From positions 1 through 64,000 of the forward strand of contig NZ_JAQYWD010000018.1 in assembly GCF_030145145.1 (NCBI RefSeq): a DNA stretch of 64,000 bases, in the 5' to 3' direction. Both the position numbers and the translations under genes were made by a program. Each line of letters starts with the position of its first letter. The stretch's first letter is position 1. Below the pieces are notes generated by a model. That model searched no databases. It saw nothing but the letters and a program-made list of their open reading frames with translations, and had not been told where the DNA came from. This document shows positions 25,786 through 35,127 of the stretch, piece after piece. Source of the DNA: Desulfobacula sp. Its GTDB lineage: Bacteria; Desulfobacterota; Desulfobacteria; Desulfobacterales; Desulfobacteraceae.

Positions 25786-26295
25786 ATGACGGACAAAAAA
25801 AAAATTGCCATCTATCCCGGGTCATTTGATCCATTAACAAACGGACACATTGACATTATTGAACGGGCCCTGGATATTTTTGACCAGGTAATTGTGGCAA
25901 TATTGCACAATCCTTCGAAAACAGCATTGTTTACCATGGAAGAACGGGTGGAGATGATCAAGCAAAGCTTTAATGGTGAAAAATGTGTTATGGTGGATGC
26001 TTTTGGCGGCCTGCTTGTGGATTATGCAAAAATGAAAAATGCCACCGCCATTATCAGGGGAATGCGCGCCATCTCTGATTTTGAAAATGAGTTCCAGATG
26101 GCATTGATGAACAGAAAACTCAATAAAGAGGTGCAATCTGTTTTTTTAATGACCGGATTAAGATGGATTTTTACCAGTTCATCCATCATCAAGGAAGCCG
26201 TACAATTTGGGGGAGACATCAGTGACATGGTCCCGGAACCCGTTAATCTGAAACTGATGGAAAAATTCCCCCAGAAAACCAAATCAGAGGAATAA
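25786..26295 (+). CDS. coaD: Phosphopantetheine adenylyltransferase
   Basis: CoaD makes dephospho-CoA from 4'-phosphopantetheine and ATP, the fourth step of coenzyme A synthesis. The 169-residue length is usual. The nucleotidyl-transferase motif TNGHIDII (in YPGSFDPLTNGHIDII) holds the T/HxGH signature, and the C-terminal FTSSSIIKE, part of the ISSSxxRE-type motif, is present. The RGMRAISDFENEFQMALMNRKL block is also characteristic. It sits two bases before the LysR gene, in the lpxC-to-lysR operon. Confidence 0.96.
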   Translation: MTDKKKIAIYPGSFDPLTNGHIDIIERALDIFDQVIVAILHNPSKTALFTMEERVEMIKQSFNGEKCVMVDAFGGLLVDYAKMKNATAIIRGMRAISDFENEFQMALMNRKLNKEVQSVFLMTGLRWIFTSSSIIKEAVQFGGDISDMVPEPVNLKLMEKFPQKTKSEE

Positions 26296-26297
26296 AA

Positions 26298-27188
26298 ATG
26301 GATCTGTGGCAGCTTCAAATCTTTGTATCCGTGGTTGAAAATAAAAGTTTTTCAAAGGCATCCGGGGCCATCAACCTGTCTCAACCCACGGTGAGCAGCC
26401 ATATCAAAGAGCTTGAAGAGTATTTCCAATGCCGACTCTTAGACCGACTGGGGAAAATAACCGAGCCCACAAAAGCCGGGGAGATCCTTTATCACTATTC
26501 AAAAAAGCTCTTAACCCTTCGAGACCAGGCTGAATCTGCCCTTCACGATTTTCTGGGAAGAACAAAAGGGGATCTCTTTATCGGCGGCAGTACCATTCCT
26601 TCCGGTTATATCATTCCAAGGCTCATCGGACCTTTTTCAAAGCTTTACCCGGATATTTTCATTGAATTGGCAACTGGAGATACCCTGCAGATTGTTCAAG
26701 AAATTAAAAAGGGCAACATCGAAATCGGTATTGTGGGTGCAAAAATTGATGACCCCCAGATCATACAGGAACGACTGATGACAGATGAAATGAAGCTCAT
26801 TGTCCCCTCAACCCACAAATGGGCAGACAAGGGCTTTGTTGACGGCTCAATCCTTTTTGAAGAAAGCTTTATTGCCAGGGAAAAAGGATCGGGGACATGG
26901 CAATCCATCATTAAGAGCATGGAGGATGCCGGACTAAAATCAAAAAATATTAAAACCACTGTCACCATGGGAAACACGGTCTCGGTCATCCAGGGCATCT
27001 TAAATCATGTGGGCATCTCCATCCTGTCCACTGTGGCGGTTCAGGATGATATTGACAAAGGGCGCCTGAAAGCCTTATCCGTAAGAGGCCTTGACCTTAC
27101 CCGTTTTTTTTACCTGACCCTGTCAAAAAAAAGGACCCTGTCTCCCATTTGCAAAAAATTCATTGACTTTGCAAAACGCTCCCTTTAA
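26298..27188 (+). CDS. LysR-family transcriptional regulator (CysB/CysL-like)
   Basis: A 296-residue LysR regulator. The winged helix-turn-helix is at the N-terminus (WQLQIFVSVVENKSFSKASGAINLSQPTVSSHIKELEE), followed by a linker helix and a periplasmic-binding-like effector domain with GSTIPSGYIIPRLIGPF and IGIVGAKID. The sequence resembles the CysB/CysL group and the selenium-metabolism-associated LysR proteins of deltaproteobacteria. That sub-assignment is from memory of the family and is supported here only weakly by a yedF gene 29 kb away. It is the last gene of the lpxC operon and starts two bases after coaD, so it does not regulate a divergent neighbour, unlike most LysR genes. Confidence 0.85.
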   Translation: MDLWQLQIFVSVVENKSFSKASGAINLSQPTVSSHIKELEEYFQCRLLDRLGKITEPTKAGEILYHYSKKLLTLRDQAESALHDFLGRTKGDLFIGGSTIPSGYIIPRLIGPFSKLYPDIFIELATGDTLQIVQEIKKGNIEIGIVGAKIDDPQIIQERLMTDEMKLIVPSTHKWADKGFVDGSILFEESFIAREKGSGTWQSIIKSMEDAGLKSKNIKTTVTMGNTVSVIQGILNHVGISILSTVAVQDDIDKGRLKALSVRGLDLTRFFYLTLSKKRTLSPICKKFIDFAKRSL

Positions 27189-27298
27189 TAATGACCCCGT
27201 TGCCATCACATTTTTTTACGGCACATGACCCGATTATGGAATCTGGATCTGTGGCCAGCACCGGCGATTGGCGCATGGGGTTAAAACAGGCAAATTTC

Positions 27299-28021
27299 CT
27301 ATTCCTGTATAAAGAGATTCAATGCCTCAATAATCTGTGTATCTTCGGTTTCCATAACCCGCACAATATCTTTGTGCATTCTTTTTTTCAACTCGCCAAA
27401 AATTCCTCTTTTTTTTGTAAAGGTCCTGGCAAATGCAAGGGCATCCTGGAGGAGTTCCGCCTGGTTGTCGCATGCTTTTACAATCACATGGCTGTCTTCC
27501 AATTCCTGGGCACCCACTCGCTTTCCTGAAAGAATCATCTCATTGAATTTATATTCAGGCATGGCCTTTCTGACAAACGCAATCATACCCGGAAGAAAGG
27601 GGATGCTGATATCCACTTCCGGAAAACAAAAAAACCCCTTGTCTTTTTTCATGAATCGAAAATCACAGGTGCAGGCCAGCATGGCACCATTGCCGAAGGT
27701 ATGACCGTTCAGTGCAGCAATCACCGGAACGGGCATGAGTAAAAGCCGTTTAAAAACAGTATTCATTCCATGCATAAATAATTTTATGCTGTCAAAATCC
27801 TGGTCATTCATTTTCTGCCCCAGCCACTCAACGTCAATTCCCTGGGAAAAATTTTTTTCATCTGAAGAGGTTAAAACAATGGAAAAAATATCCTTGTCCT
27901 CCAATATGTCATCAAAACAGTGATTCATCTGCACTGCGAACTCAAGATTCTGTCTATTTGCCCCGTTACACATATGGATGATTGCCACAGACGCTTTTTT
28001 TTCCCATTTAATGATTGCCAT
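27299..28021 (-). CDS. Enoyl-CoA hydratase/isomerase-family protein
   Basis: A 240-residue crotonase-fold protein. VVTLTSSDEKNFSQGID-like sequence (NFSQGIDVEWLG) stands where the family has the AFSAGADL oxyanion-hole segment, and ALNGHTFGNGAMLACTCDFRFM matches the second oxyanion-hole block. The two catalytic Glu residues of true enoyl-CoA hydratases are not evident at their usual positions, so an isomerase or another reaction on an acyl-CoA thioester is more likely. Similar small proteins are annotated as delta-3,delta-2-enoyl-CoA isomerases. It is a single minus-strand gene convergent with lysR and divergent from the HyuA-like gene. GGAG precedes the ATG. Confidence 0.82.
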   Translation of the reverse strand: MAIIKWEKKASVAIIHMCNGANRQNLEFAVQMNHCFDDILEDKDIFSIVLTSSDEKNFSQGIDVEWLGQKMNDQDFDSIKLFMHGMNTVFKRLLLMPVPVIAALNGHTFGNGAMLACTCDFRFMKKDKGFFCFPEVDISIPFLPGMIAFVRKAMPEYKFNEMILSGKRVGAQELEDSHVIVKACDNQAELLQDALAFARTFTKKRGIFGELKKRMHKDIVRVMETEDTQIIEALNLFIQE

Positions 28022-28248
28022 AAATCACTCCTTGCAGACCAAGTTCTATTCTTCAAAGTAAACATTGTTATTTGTTAATAAATCAAATACCTTCATAATT
28101 CAAGCATAAAACTTTATTTCTTGAGTGCAGATACCGGATAACGATCAAAACAAAATCTGATTGACAAGCTAGGGTTTTTCTGACAAGCTTTCCAGCGGCA
28201 TAAAGACTAACTTTTGGGCTGAAATCTATTAAGGACCAGGAATACGCC

Positions 28249-29922
28249 ATGATTATTGGAATAGATGTTGGCGGCACACACACGGATGCTGTTCTTTTAA
28301 GCAGCAACGGTATTGAAAAAAAAATAAAAGTATCCACAGACTCTGCAGATCTTTTCCATACGATTCTTTCAAGTTTTACCCAGCTTCTGGATAATATTGA
28401 TCCCAAAAAAATCCAGCGGGTGGTGATCTCGACCACTCTGACAACCAATGCAATTGTTCAAAAAAATATGGACCCGGTTGGCATGATTGTTTCAGCCGGT
28501 CCAGGGATCGATCCGAAAGAATTTAGAACTGGAAAGCATTATTATTGTGTATCCGGATCAATCAATCACAGGGGAATAGAAAAAGCATCGGTCAACAAAA
28601 TGGAGATCGAAGATATTGCCAAAGAATTGAAACAGGCCGGCATCGAATATGTGGGGGTTGTCAGCAAATTCTGTGTTCGAAACCCCAACCATGAAATTCT
28701 TATCAAAAGAATTTTAAACAAGTATGTTAAAAAAGTGTTTATGGGCCACCATGTCTCAGGAAATCTCAATTTCCCGCGACGAATTGTAACAACCCATTTA
28801 AATGCGGCGGTCTTTTCGCTTCACAAGTCCTTCTTTGAGGCGGTTCAACAATCTCTTTCTGAAATGGGCCTTACCATTCCCATTCAAATTCTAAAGGCCG
28901 ATGGCGGCACCATGTCCCTGGCATCTTCCATGGTTTTTCCAGGCCAGACAGTGCTGTCCGGACCTGCGGCCAGTATCATGGGGGCGATTCCCTATGCACC
29001 CAAAAAAAAGGATGCCATTGTGTTGGATATCGGCGGGACCACAACGGATATTTCTTTCCTGGTGGACAAAACGCCGTTACTGGAACCTATGGGAATCCAG
29101 AGAGGACGGTACAAGAGCCTGATCAGATCGCTTCGCACCGATTCAAAAGGCATCGGTGGTGACAGCACCGTCAGGGTAAAAGACAAGGAATTGATGATCG
29201 GTCCTGATCGCCAGGGACCGGCCATGGCCTTTGGCGGGCCTGAACCCACACCGACAGATGCGCTGGTTGTGTTGGGACTGATGCCGGAAGGCCATCAGGA
29301 AAATGCCCGAAAAGGGATTCACAGGATTGCCCTTGAACTGGGCCTCACCGATCTTGAGGCAGCGGATCAGATCTTTAAAAAATGCTGTACCGTCATACTG
29401 AAAAAAACCTTTGAAATGATTGATAAACTCAATTCTCAACCCGTATATACGGTTCATGAATTTCTTGAAGGGTATAAAATCAGCCCGAGAATAATACTCC
29501 TGCTCGGGGGACCGGCCCCCTATTTTGCGAAAAAAATCGAAGCGCTCTATCAAATAAAAGCAGTTGCCGTGCCCGAGTATTCGGTGGCGAATGCCATTGG
29601 TGCAGCCCTTGCCAGAACGACCTGTGAAGTTTCGGTAAATGCAGACACAGAACAGGGGATTGTGACTGCCCACGAAGAAAATTTTGCAGAGCCCATTTCA
29701 AAAACATACTCTGACGATGACTTGATTGAAACAGCATACACACTTTTAAAAGAAAAAGCAGTGAATTCCGGGGCAGATCCAGACAATCTGGATGAAGTGG
29801 AAGTGGTGGAATTTCAAAAATTCAATATCGTACGGAATTTTTCACCCAGAGGTAAAATTCTCAGAACCAAAATGCAGCTCAAACCCGGTTTGATCAAAGG
29901 ATTTGAAAAGGTTTTGCATTAA
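28249..29922 (+). CDS. Hydantoinase/oxoprolinase-family protein (HyuA-like)
   Basis: A 557-residue protein of the hydantoinase A / oxoprolinase family, in the ASKHA ATPase superfamily. The N-terminal phosphate-binding motif is MIIGIDVGGTHTDAV, the STTLTTNAIVQ block follows, and the second nucleotide motif is VLDIGGTTTDISFL. It is shorter than bacterial HyuA (about 690) and has no HyuB partner nearby. The family hydrolyses cyclic amides such as hydantoins or 5-oxoproline with ATP, but without HyuB the substrate is unknown. It begins a three-gene operon with an HDAC-family amidohydrolase (15 bases downstream) and EpmA. Confidence 0.85.
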   Translation: MIIGIDVGGTHTDAVLLSSNGIEKKIKVSTDSADLFHTILSSFTQLLDNIDPKKIQRVVISTTLTTNAIVQKNMDPVGMIVSAGPGIDPKEFRTGKHYYCVSGSINHRGIEKASVNKMEIEDIAKELKQAGIEYVGVVSKFCVRNPNHEILIKRILNKYVKKVFMGHHVSGNLNFPRRIVTTHLNAAVFSLHKSFFEAVQQSLSEMGLTIPIQILKADGGTMSLASSMVFPGQTVLSGPAASIMGAIPYAPKKKDAIVLDIGGTTTDISFLVDKTPLLEPMGIQRGRYKSLIRSLRTDSKGIGGDSTVRVKDKELMIGPDRQGPAMAFGGPEPTPTDALVVLGLMPEGHQENARKGIHRIALELGLTDLEAADQIFKKCCTVILKKTFEMIDKLNSQPVYTVHEFLEGYKISPRIILLLGGPAPYFAKKIEALYQIKAVAVPEYSVANAIGAALARTTCEVSVNADTEQGIVTAHEENFAEPISKTYSDDDLIETAYTLLKEKAVNSGADPDNLDEVEVVEFQKFNIVRNFSPRGKILRTKMQLKPGLIKGFEKVLH

Positions 29923-29937
29923 TTCAAAGAGGTAATA

Positions 29938-31248
29938 ATGTTAAAGGCACACCAGAAAACAGGTCTTGTATTCTTCCCTGCATTTGATTGGGCCATTGAT
30001 CCAACCCATCCTGAAAGAGAAGAACGGCTGCTATATACTCAGGATCAGGTCACAGAGGAAGGCATCTTTGATATCGACGGGATTATTGAATATAAACCTG
30101 ACATTGTTACACATCATGATATCAGACGGGTGCACTTTTGTGTACCGGATGAACAAACCATTACCACCCAGTCCCATCTGATCAGTGCGGGAGGGGCCAA
30201 AGCCATTGCAGATGCTGTTTTAAACAAACAGGTAAAAAACGGTTTTGCGCTGGTTCGTCCACCGGGGCATCATTCCATGCGGGTTTCCCATGGCGGCAGG
30301 GGATTTTGCCACATCAATATCGAAGCCATCATGGTGGAGTATATCAGATCCCAGTTCGGTATTAAACGAATCGCCATCGTTGATACAGACTGCCATCATG
30401 GGGATGGAACCAATGACATTTTCTGGCATGATCCTGATGTGTTGTTCATCTCCCTGCATCAGGATGGCAGGACCATGTATCCGGGCACAGGCTTTCCCGG
30501 TGAATTGGGCGGCCCCAATGCCAAAGGATCTAATCTGAACATCCCCCTGCCACCGGGAACCTCCACAGAAGGATACCTGTATGTCATCAGAAATTGTGTA
30601 TTACCTGTTTTAGAAGAATTTAAACCAGACCTGATTGTCAACTCTGCCGGTCAGGACAATCATTATACCGACCCATTGACCAATATGAATTTTTCAGCCC
30701 AGGGGTATGCAGAACTGACCACCCTTCTTAAACCGGATATTGCCGTGCTTGAAGGGGGATATTCCATTGAAGGGGCACTTCCCTATGTGAACCTGGGCAT
30801 TATCCTTGCCTTGGCAGGTCTTGATTATTCCGGCGTTGTAGAACCGGATTTTAATGCTGAACAGCTGAAACAATCGGTTAGTACAACGGATAAGATAAAA
30901 AAAACCACGGATCTTGTTAATTCCTATTGGCTTCAAAAAGATGAATTACGGCAAAAAGCGGGAACACCGGGAGATCTCCAGGTCAGACACAGGGAAATCT
31001 TTTATGATACCGACAATATTTTTGAACGGCAAAAAGAAAAAGTCCGTGTATGCCGGGACTGTGGCGGGTGCATTGAAATCGATTCCAATGCAACACCGGG
31101 ATGCCATATGCTGGCTGTACATATCCCTATAAATGCCTGTAAAGACTGTATTGAAGCTGGATACAAATTTTTTGACCAGGCGGATAAAACCAAATTTGAT
31201 CGCGTTTTTTTACAGGACCGGCCCAACGATAGCTATACCATAAAGTGA
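29938..31248 (+). CDS. Histone-deacetylase-family amidohydrolase with cysteine-rich tail
   Basis: A 436-residue protein of the arginase/deacetylase superfamily. Visible active-site features are the His pair in RPPGHHSM (111-112), zinc ligands Asp151 and His153 in DTDCHHGDGT, and Asp240 in SAGQDNHYTDPL. Such enzymes remove acetyl or acyl groups from lysines or polyamines. The C-terminal 70 residues hold CRDCGGC, a later Cys-His pair and CKDC, which looks like a zinc- or metal-binding knuckle not found in most members. It overlaps the next gene (epmA) by 4 bases, GTGA, so the two are made together. GAGGTAAT precedes the ATG. The substrate cannot be told from the sequence. Confidence 0.85.
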   Translation: MLKAHQKTGLVFFPAFDWAIDPTHPEREERLLYTQDQVTEEGIFDIDGIIEYKPDIVTHHDIRRVHFCVPDEQTITTQSHLISAGGAKAIADAVLNKQVKNGFALVRPPGHHSMRVSHGGRGFCHINIEAIMVEYIRSQFGIKRIAIVDTDCHHGDGTNDIFWHDPDVLFISLHQDGRTMYPGTGFPGELGGPNAKGSNLNIPLPPGTSTEGYLYVIRNCVLPVLEEFKPDLIVNSAGQDNHYTDPLTNMNFSAQGYAELTTLLKPDIAVLEGGYSIEGALPYVNLGIILALAGLDYSGVVEPDFNAEQLKQSVSTTDKIKKTTDLVNSYWLQKDELRQKAGTPGDLQVRHREIFYDTDNIFERQKEKVRVCRDCGGCIEIDSNATPGCHMLAVHIPINACKDCIEAGYKFFDQADKTKFDRVFLQDRPNDSYTIK

Positions 31249-32162
31249 CCTTGGATCAAAAAAGACACTACCGGCACCTTAAAATAAGATCTCTTGTGAT
31301 TCAAGGCATAAGGGATTTTTTTACCAACAGCCATTATCTTGAGGTAGAAACGCCGATTCGGTGCCCTTCTATTATTCCCGAGGCCCAGATTGATCCTGTG
31401 ACCTCAGAGGGCCATTACCTGCAAGCATCTCCTGAACTGTGCATGAAGCGGCTGTTGTCAAAAGGATTTGATAACATCTTTCAAATCTGCAAGTGTTTCA
31501 GGAAAAACGAAAGAGGGCTCCATCACCTGCCGGAACTCACCCTGCTGGAATGGTATGCAAAAGATACCACCTATCTTGATTTGATGACGCAATGTCAAGG
31601 CTTGATCCAATTTATTGCCGCCCGACTGGCCCTTGAAAATCAGATCACCTATCAGAACAAACACATCCGATTAAACCGCCCATGGGAACGGTTGACGGTT
31701 GAGCAGGCCTTTGGCCGATATGCTGATAAACCCCTCCATACCGCGCTGGCAGAGAACCGCTTTGATGACATCATCAGTTTCCAGATAGAACCCAGACTGG
31801 GCAATATAACCCCTTGCTTTTTGTATGATTATCCGGCAAGCCTTGCATCGTTGGCAAGGCTTTTACCGGATAATCGGGCATATGCCCAGAGATTTGAACT
31901 GTATATCGCCGGGATTGAACTTGCCAATGGGTTTACGGAATTGACAGATCCTGCTGAACAGCAACACCGGTTTAAACAAGAAAATCTCATCCGGATGTCG
32001 CACAACAAATCCCCCCTCCCACTCCCGGATAAATTTCTGAAAGATCTTCACACCATGCCCGATGCCGCCGGCATTGCACTTGGCGTTGACAGGCTTGTCA
32101 TGATTTTTTGCGATGCCCCCTGCATTGATGATGTCATCGCCTTTACACCCGAAACCCTTTAA
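31245..32162 (+). CDS. epmA: EF-P beta-lysylation enzyme EpmA (GenX-type lysyl-tRNA synthetase paralogue)
   Basis: A 305-residue protein with the class II aminoacyl-tRNA synthetase core and no N-terminal tRNA-anticodon domain. Motif 2 is FQICKCFRKNERGLHHLPELTLLEWY and motif 3 is GIALGVDRLVM near the end. The short size and QASPELCMKRLLSKG are typical of EpmA (PoxA/GenX), which attaches lysine or beta-lysine to a lysine of elongation factor P and helps translation of polyproline. The partner genes efp and epmB are not in the window. The start is a GTG in the GTGA overlap with the upstream deacetylase-family gene. Confidence 0.9.
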   Translation: MTLDQKRHYRHLKIRSLVIQGIRDFFTNSHYLEVETPIRCPSIIPEAQIDPVTSEGHYLQASPELCMKRLLSKGFDNIFQICKCFRKNERGLHHLPELTLLEWYAKDTTYLDLMTQCQGLIQFIAARLALENQITYQNKHIRLNRPWERLTVEQAFGRYADKPLHTALAENRFDDIISFQIEPRLGNITPCFLYDYPASLASLARLLPDNRAYAQRFELYIAGIELANGFTELTDPAEQQHRFKQENLIRMSHNKSPLPLPDKFLKDLHTMPDAAGIALGVDRLVMIFCDAPCIDDVIAFTPETL

Positions 32163-32169
32163 CCGTTGA

Positions 32170-33282
32170 TCACGGATTCAATTCTTTTCTAATAAAAAAG
32201 AACATCATACAGCATCCGATCATAAATGAAACAAGACAAAAATAAAATTCAGTTCCGACCTGGGGACATTCATTGATATTCGTATAGACCCTCACATTTT
32301 GAACAATATGGATCACGCCATCCTTTTTGATATAGTTATGCGCCATGACAATGCTTTTTTTAAACGGCCACAACGCGTATAGAGAACCGGCCATCAATCC
32401 GATAAGAAATGCCATTGTGGCATTATAATATCTTTTCAAAACAGAACTGACAAGTCTTGCAAATAAAAGCCCCCCCAGAAGGATGCCCACTGCAAAACAC
32501 CCTAAAAAGGCCATATGATCCAAACTCAACGTTTGTAACCCGGAAATGGCGGAAACAACCGCAAAATACTCGCCCATCAGGATAAGCACCAGTGATCCGC
32601 TTATGCCTGGAAGGATCATTGCGGACACCGCAATCGCCCCGCAAACAGAAGCATACACATATTCATCAATCGTATATTTTCCGGTAAAAGAAAATGCCCC
32701 GGTTGCTTTTGCCGTTTGATTAACCGTCTGGTCTTTCACGTACTGACCCGCATAAATGTCTGATTTCATTTTTACTTTATCATACGGGTTAACGGCCTGG
32801 GCGACATAAATGGTCAAGATGGCCCCGAAAAAGACAAACAGCACCAGATACGCTTTTCGATCTGTCAGCATTTTCACAGGAATAATGATGGAAACCAGGA
32901 TCAACCCGAAAAACAATGCATAGGTAACGGGAAATTGATAAACGATCAAATATTTCATCACGCTCGAAAGACAGATAATGGCAATCACACCCCCCACCAT
33001 CAATTTAAAAAGAAAAATAAAATCGTTGTCTTTTAAAAATGCCATAAACGCTATCAACGACGGCATTTTATCCGCCTTAAAAATAATGATTCGTATCAAA
33101 TGTAGCGCAACCATCAGATTGGTGCTATTGATCTGATTTAAAATGGAAAAAACACGCTCATAAATTTTAAAAATTAAAAGGAATGTACCGCCGGATACCC
33201 CGGGGATAATGTTGGCCGTTCCCAGACAGAATCCCATCAGCAGCTCTTTGACCAATGACGGCTGTCCCGTCATTTTTTTCAT
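32170..33282 (-). CDS. DUF368 polytopic membrane protein (polyprenyl-phosphate transporter family)
   Basis: A 370-residue protein with about eight to nine hydrophobic segments. The start GFCLGTANIIPGVSGGTFLLI and the later MILPGISGSLVLILMGEY form the duplicated PG-x-SG signature of DUF368. Members of this family were recently shown to return undecaprenyl phosphate across the inner membrane for reuse in cell-wall synthesis; assignment here is by family. It follows pcm by 12 bases on the minus strand and is convergent with epmA (7 bases between stops). Confidence 0.88.
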   Translation of the reverse strand: MKKMTGQPSLVKELLMGFCLGTANIIPGVSGGTFLLIFKIYERVFSILNQINSTNLMVALHLIRIIIFKADKMPSLIAFMAFLKDNDFIFLFKLMVGGVIAIICLSSVMKYLIVYQFPVTYALFFGLILVSIIIPVKMLTDRKAYLVLFVFFGAILTIYVAQAVNPYDKVKMKSDIYAGQYVKDQTVNQTAKATGAFSFTGKYTIDEYVYASVCGAIAVSAMILPGISGSLVLILMGEYFAVVSAISGLQTLSLDHMAFLGCFAVGILLGGLLFARLVSSVLKRYYNATMAFLIGLMAGSLYALWPFKKSIVMAHNYIKKDGVIHIVQNVRVYTNINECPQVGTEFYFCLVSFMIGCCMMFFFIRKELNP

Positions 33283-33294
33283 CTGTTTTGCACC

Positions 33295-33951
33295 CTATTC
33301 ATCCCACCCATGCTGACCAATCAATTTCACAAATCTGCAACCACCGAGGTTTGTTGTTTTTAGGCCGTCCTCGGTCTTTTCAAGTCGAATCAATTCCTGG
33401 GAAAAAGTACCGCCCACCGGCATGATGAGCCGTCCCCCCATGGAAAGCTGATCAATCAGCGGTGCCGGAATTTGATGCCCCCCCGCGGTAACGATGATGG
33501 CATCAAAGGGACTTTCCTGTTTCCAGCCCTGGGTCCCGTCGGAATATCGGGTGACAATATTATAGTATTTTAATGTATCGAACCGTTTTCTGGTCTGTAA
33601 AAACAAGGCGTTATTTCGTTCAATGGTATATACCTTATAGACAATATGCGCCAGGACAGCCGCCTGATACCCTGACCCCGTGCCGATTTCAAGGACTCTT
33701 TCGTGGCCTTTTAATTCAAGATTCTGGGTCATCTCTGCAATAATGTAGGGTTGGGAAATCGTCTGGCCCTCTCCAATAGGCAGCGGAAAATCGCCGTGGG
33801 CGCTGTCTACGAGGGCCTCACTGACAAACAAATGCCGGGGCACGGTTCTCATGGCCTCAAGCACCAATGGATCGGTGATCCCCCGGGAAACGATCTGTTT
33901 TTCAACCATTTCCCAGCGCCAGCGAGCAAATTTTTTAGATTCATCTTTCAT
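33295..33951 (-). CDS. pcm: Protein-L-isoaspartate O-methyltransferase
   Basis: A 218-residue SAM-dependent enzyme that repairs isoaspartyl damage in proteins. It has MVEKQIVSRGITDPLVLEAMRTVPRHLFV, GEGQTISQPYIIAEMTQ, the SAM-binding VLEIGTGSGYQAAVLA and the late GGRLIMPVG. I place the start at 33951 (MKDESKKF): the open frame continues 118 codons further upstream, but that part has no family similarity and runs antisense to the K+ channel gene. It is co-transcribed with the DUF368 gene and divergent from the channel gene. Confidence 0.93.
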   Translation of the reverse strand: MKDESKKFARWRWEMVEKQIVSRGITDPLVLEAMRTVPRHLFVSEALVDSAHGDFPLPIGEGQTISQPYIIAEMTQNLELKGHERVLEIGTGSGYQAAVLAHIVYKVYTIERNNALFLQTRKRFDTLKYYNIVTRYSDGTQGWKQESPFDAIIVTAGGHQIPAPLIDQLSMGGRLIMPVGGTFSQELIRLEKTEDGLKTTNLGGCRFVKLIGQHGWDE

Positions 33952-34056
33952 GCTTTCTTCATACCAGCAACCAATAGGTCCGTCAAGAAGATACAGGTCT
34001 TTGGCTAGGGCAATCTTATCTTGATTTTTATCCTCAAGGCCGGTATTTATACTGCC

Positions 34057-35064
34057 ATGAATAGGATGAAACAAATCATCAGAGCGATTATCATTTCCAT
34101 TGTTATCTTTCTGATCGGTGTGACCGGATACATGGTCATTGAAAAATGGAATTTTCTGGATTCTGCCTACATGACGGCAATCACACTGACGACCGTCGGT
34201 TTGATGGAAGTCCATGAAATCAGTCCCACCGGAAGGATATTTACCATTTTCATGATCTTCGCCGGTGCAGGATATTTTCTTTATATTGCCGGTGTTATCA
34301 TACAATCCATTGTTGAGGGAGAATTACAAACCTTATTGGGGAGGAGACGGTTGGACAAAAAAATCAATAAATTAAAAAACCATTATATCGTCTGCGGATA
34401 TGGCCGCATCGGGAGAGTATTGTGTCATTTGATCAAAGAAGAAACCAATGATTTGGTGGTCATAGAAAATGATGATGCCCTTGTGGGTGTTTTAGAAAAA
34501 GATAAAATGGATTACCTTCACGGAGATGCCTCGGATGAAGAGCTTTTAGTAAAGGCAGGCATTCAAACTGCATCCTTTTTAGTCACTGCCCTTGGAACGG
34601 ATATCGCCAATGTTTTCCTTGTCTTAACGGCAAGACAGCTCAATGCTGATATTTACATTATGGCCCGGGCCAGCAGTCCGGACGTGAGAGGCAAACTCAT
34701 GGCTGCCGGGGCCAATATGGTTGAATCACCCTATGATACAGGCGCCGTGTCCATGGGGTTAAAGCTGTTAAGGCCCAGTGTCAGCAATTTTCTTGATATT
34801 GCATTGTCCAGGAAAGTAGAGGCCATTCAGATTGAAGAAATTTTTGTCCCAAAAAGCTCCCGGTATACCCATGTTGCACTGAAAGATTCCGGAATCCGGC
34901 AGGATTTTAATCTCATCATCATCTCCATAAAAAAATCATCCGGAGAGATGCTGTTTAATCCCCATTTTGAAACCTTGATTGAACCCCTGGACACGGTCAT
35001 TGTTATGGGGAAAATGCCTGATTTGAGAAGTTTTGCCAAAGCCATCAACCCTGAACAGGAATAA
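34057..35064 (+). CDS. Two-TM potassium channel-family protein with RCK (TrkA-N/C) domains
   Basis: About 335 residues. Two hydrophobic helices flank a pore loop (residues about 8-30 and 58-82), followed by a TrkA-N NAD-binding domain with VCGYGRIGRVLCHLI and a TrkA-C domain near the C-terminus. The pore segment reads TLTTVGLMEV where canonical K+ channels have TVGYGD: the second glycine and the aromatic residue are missing, so K+ selectivity is uncertain. The ATG at 34057 is chosen because the pore helices follow directly; an upstream frame adds 12 residues and no clear ribosome site exists for either. It is divergent from pcm. Confidence 0.85.
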   Translation: MNRMKQIIRAIIISIVIFLIGVTGYMVIEKWNFLDSAYMTAITLTTVGLMEVHEISPTGRIFTIFMIFAGAGYFLYIAGVIIQSIVEGELQTLLGRRRLDKKINKLKNHYIVCGYGRIGRVLCHLIKEETNDLVVIENDDALVGVLEKDKMDYLHGDASDEELLVKAGIQTASFLVTALGTDIANVFLVLTARQLNADIYIMARASSPDVRGKLMAAGANMVESPYDTGAVSMGLKLLRPSVSNFLDIALSRKVEAIQIEEIFVPKSSRYTHVALKDSGIRQDFNLIIISIKKSSGEMLFNPHFETLIEPLDTVIVMGKMPDLRSFAKAINPEQE

Positions 35065-35127
35065 CCCCCCATTATTCCCATGAGAACTGCTGATTTTATT
35101 GTTATGTCAAGGTCACATTCATTTGGA

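Noticed and set aside
33952-34305. A 118-residue N-terminal extension of pcm
   Set aside because: Antisense to the K+ channel gene, low-complexity His/Asp/Asn-rich, and not found in the Pcm family; the start at 33951 is preferred.
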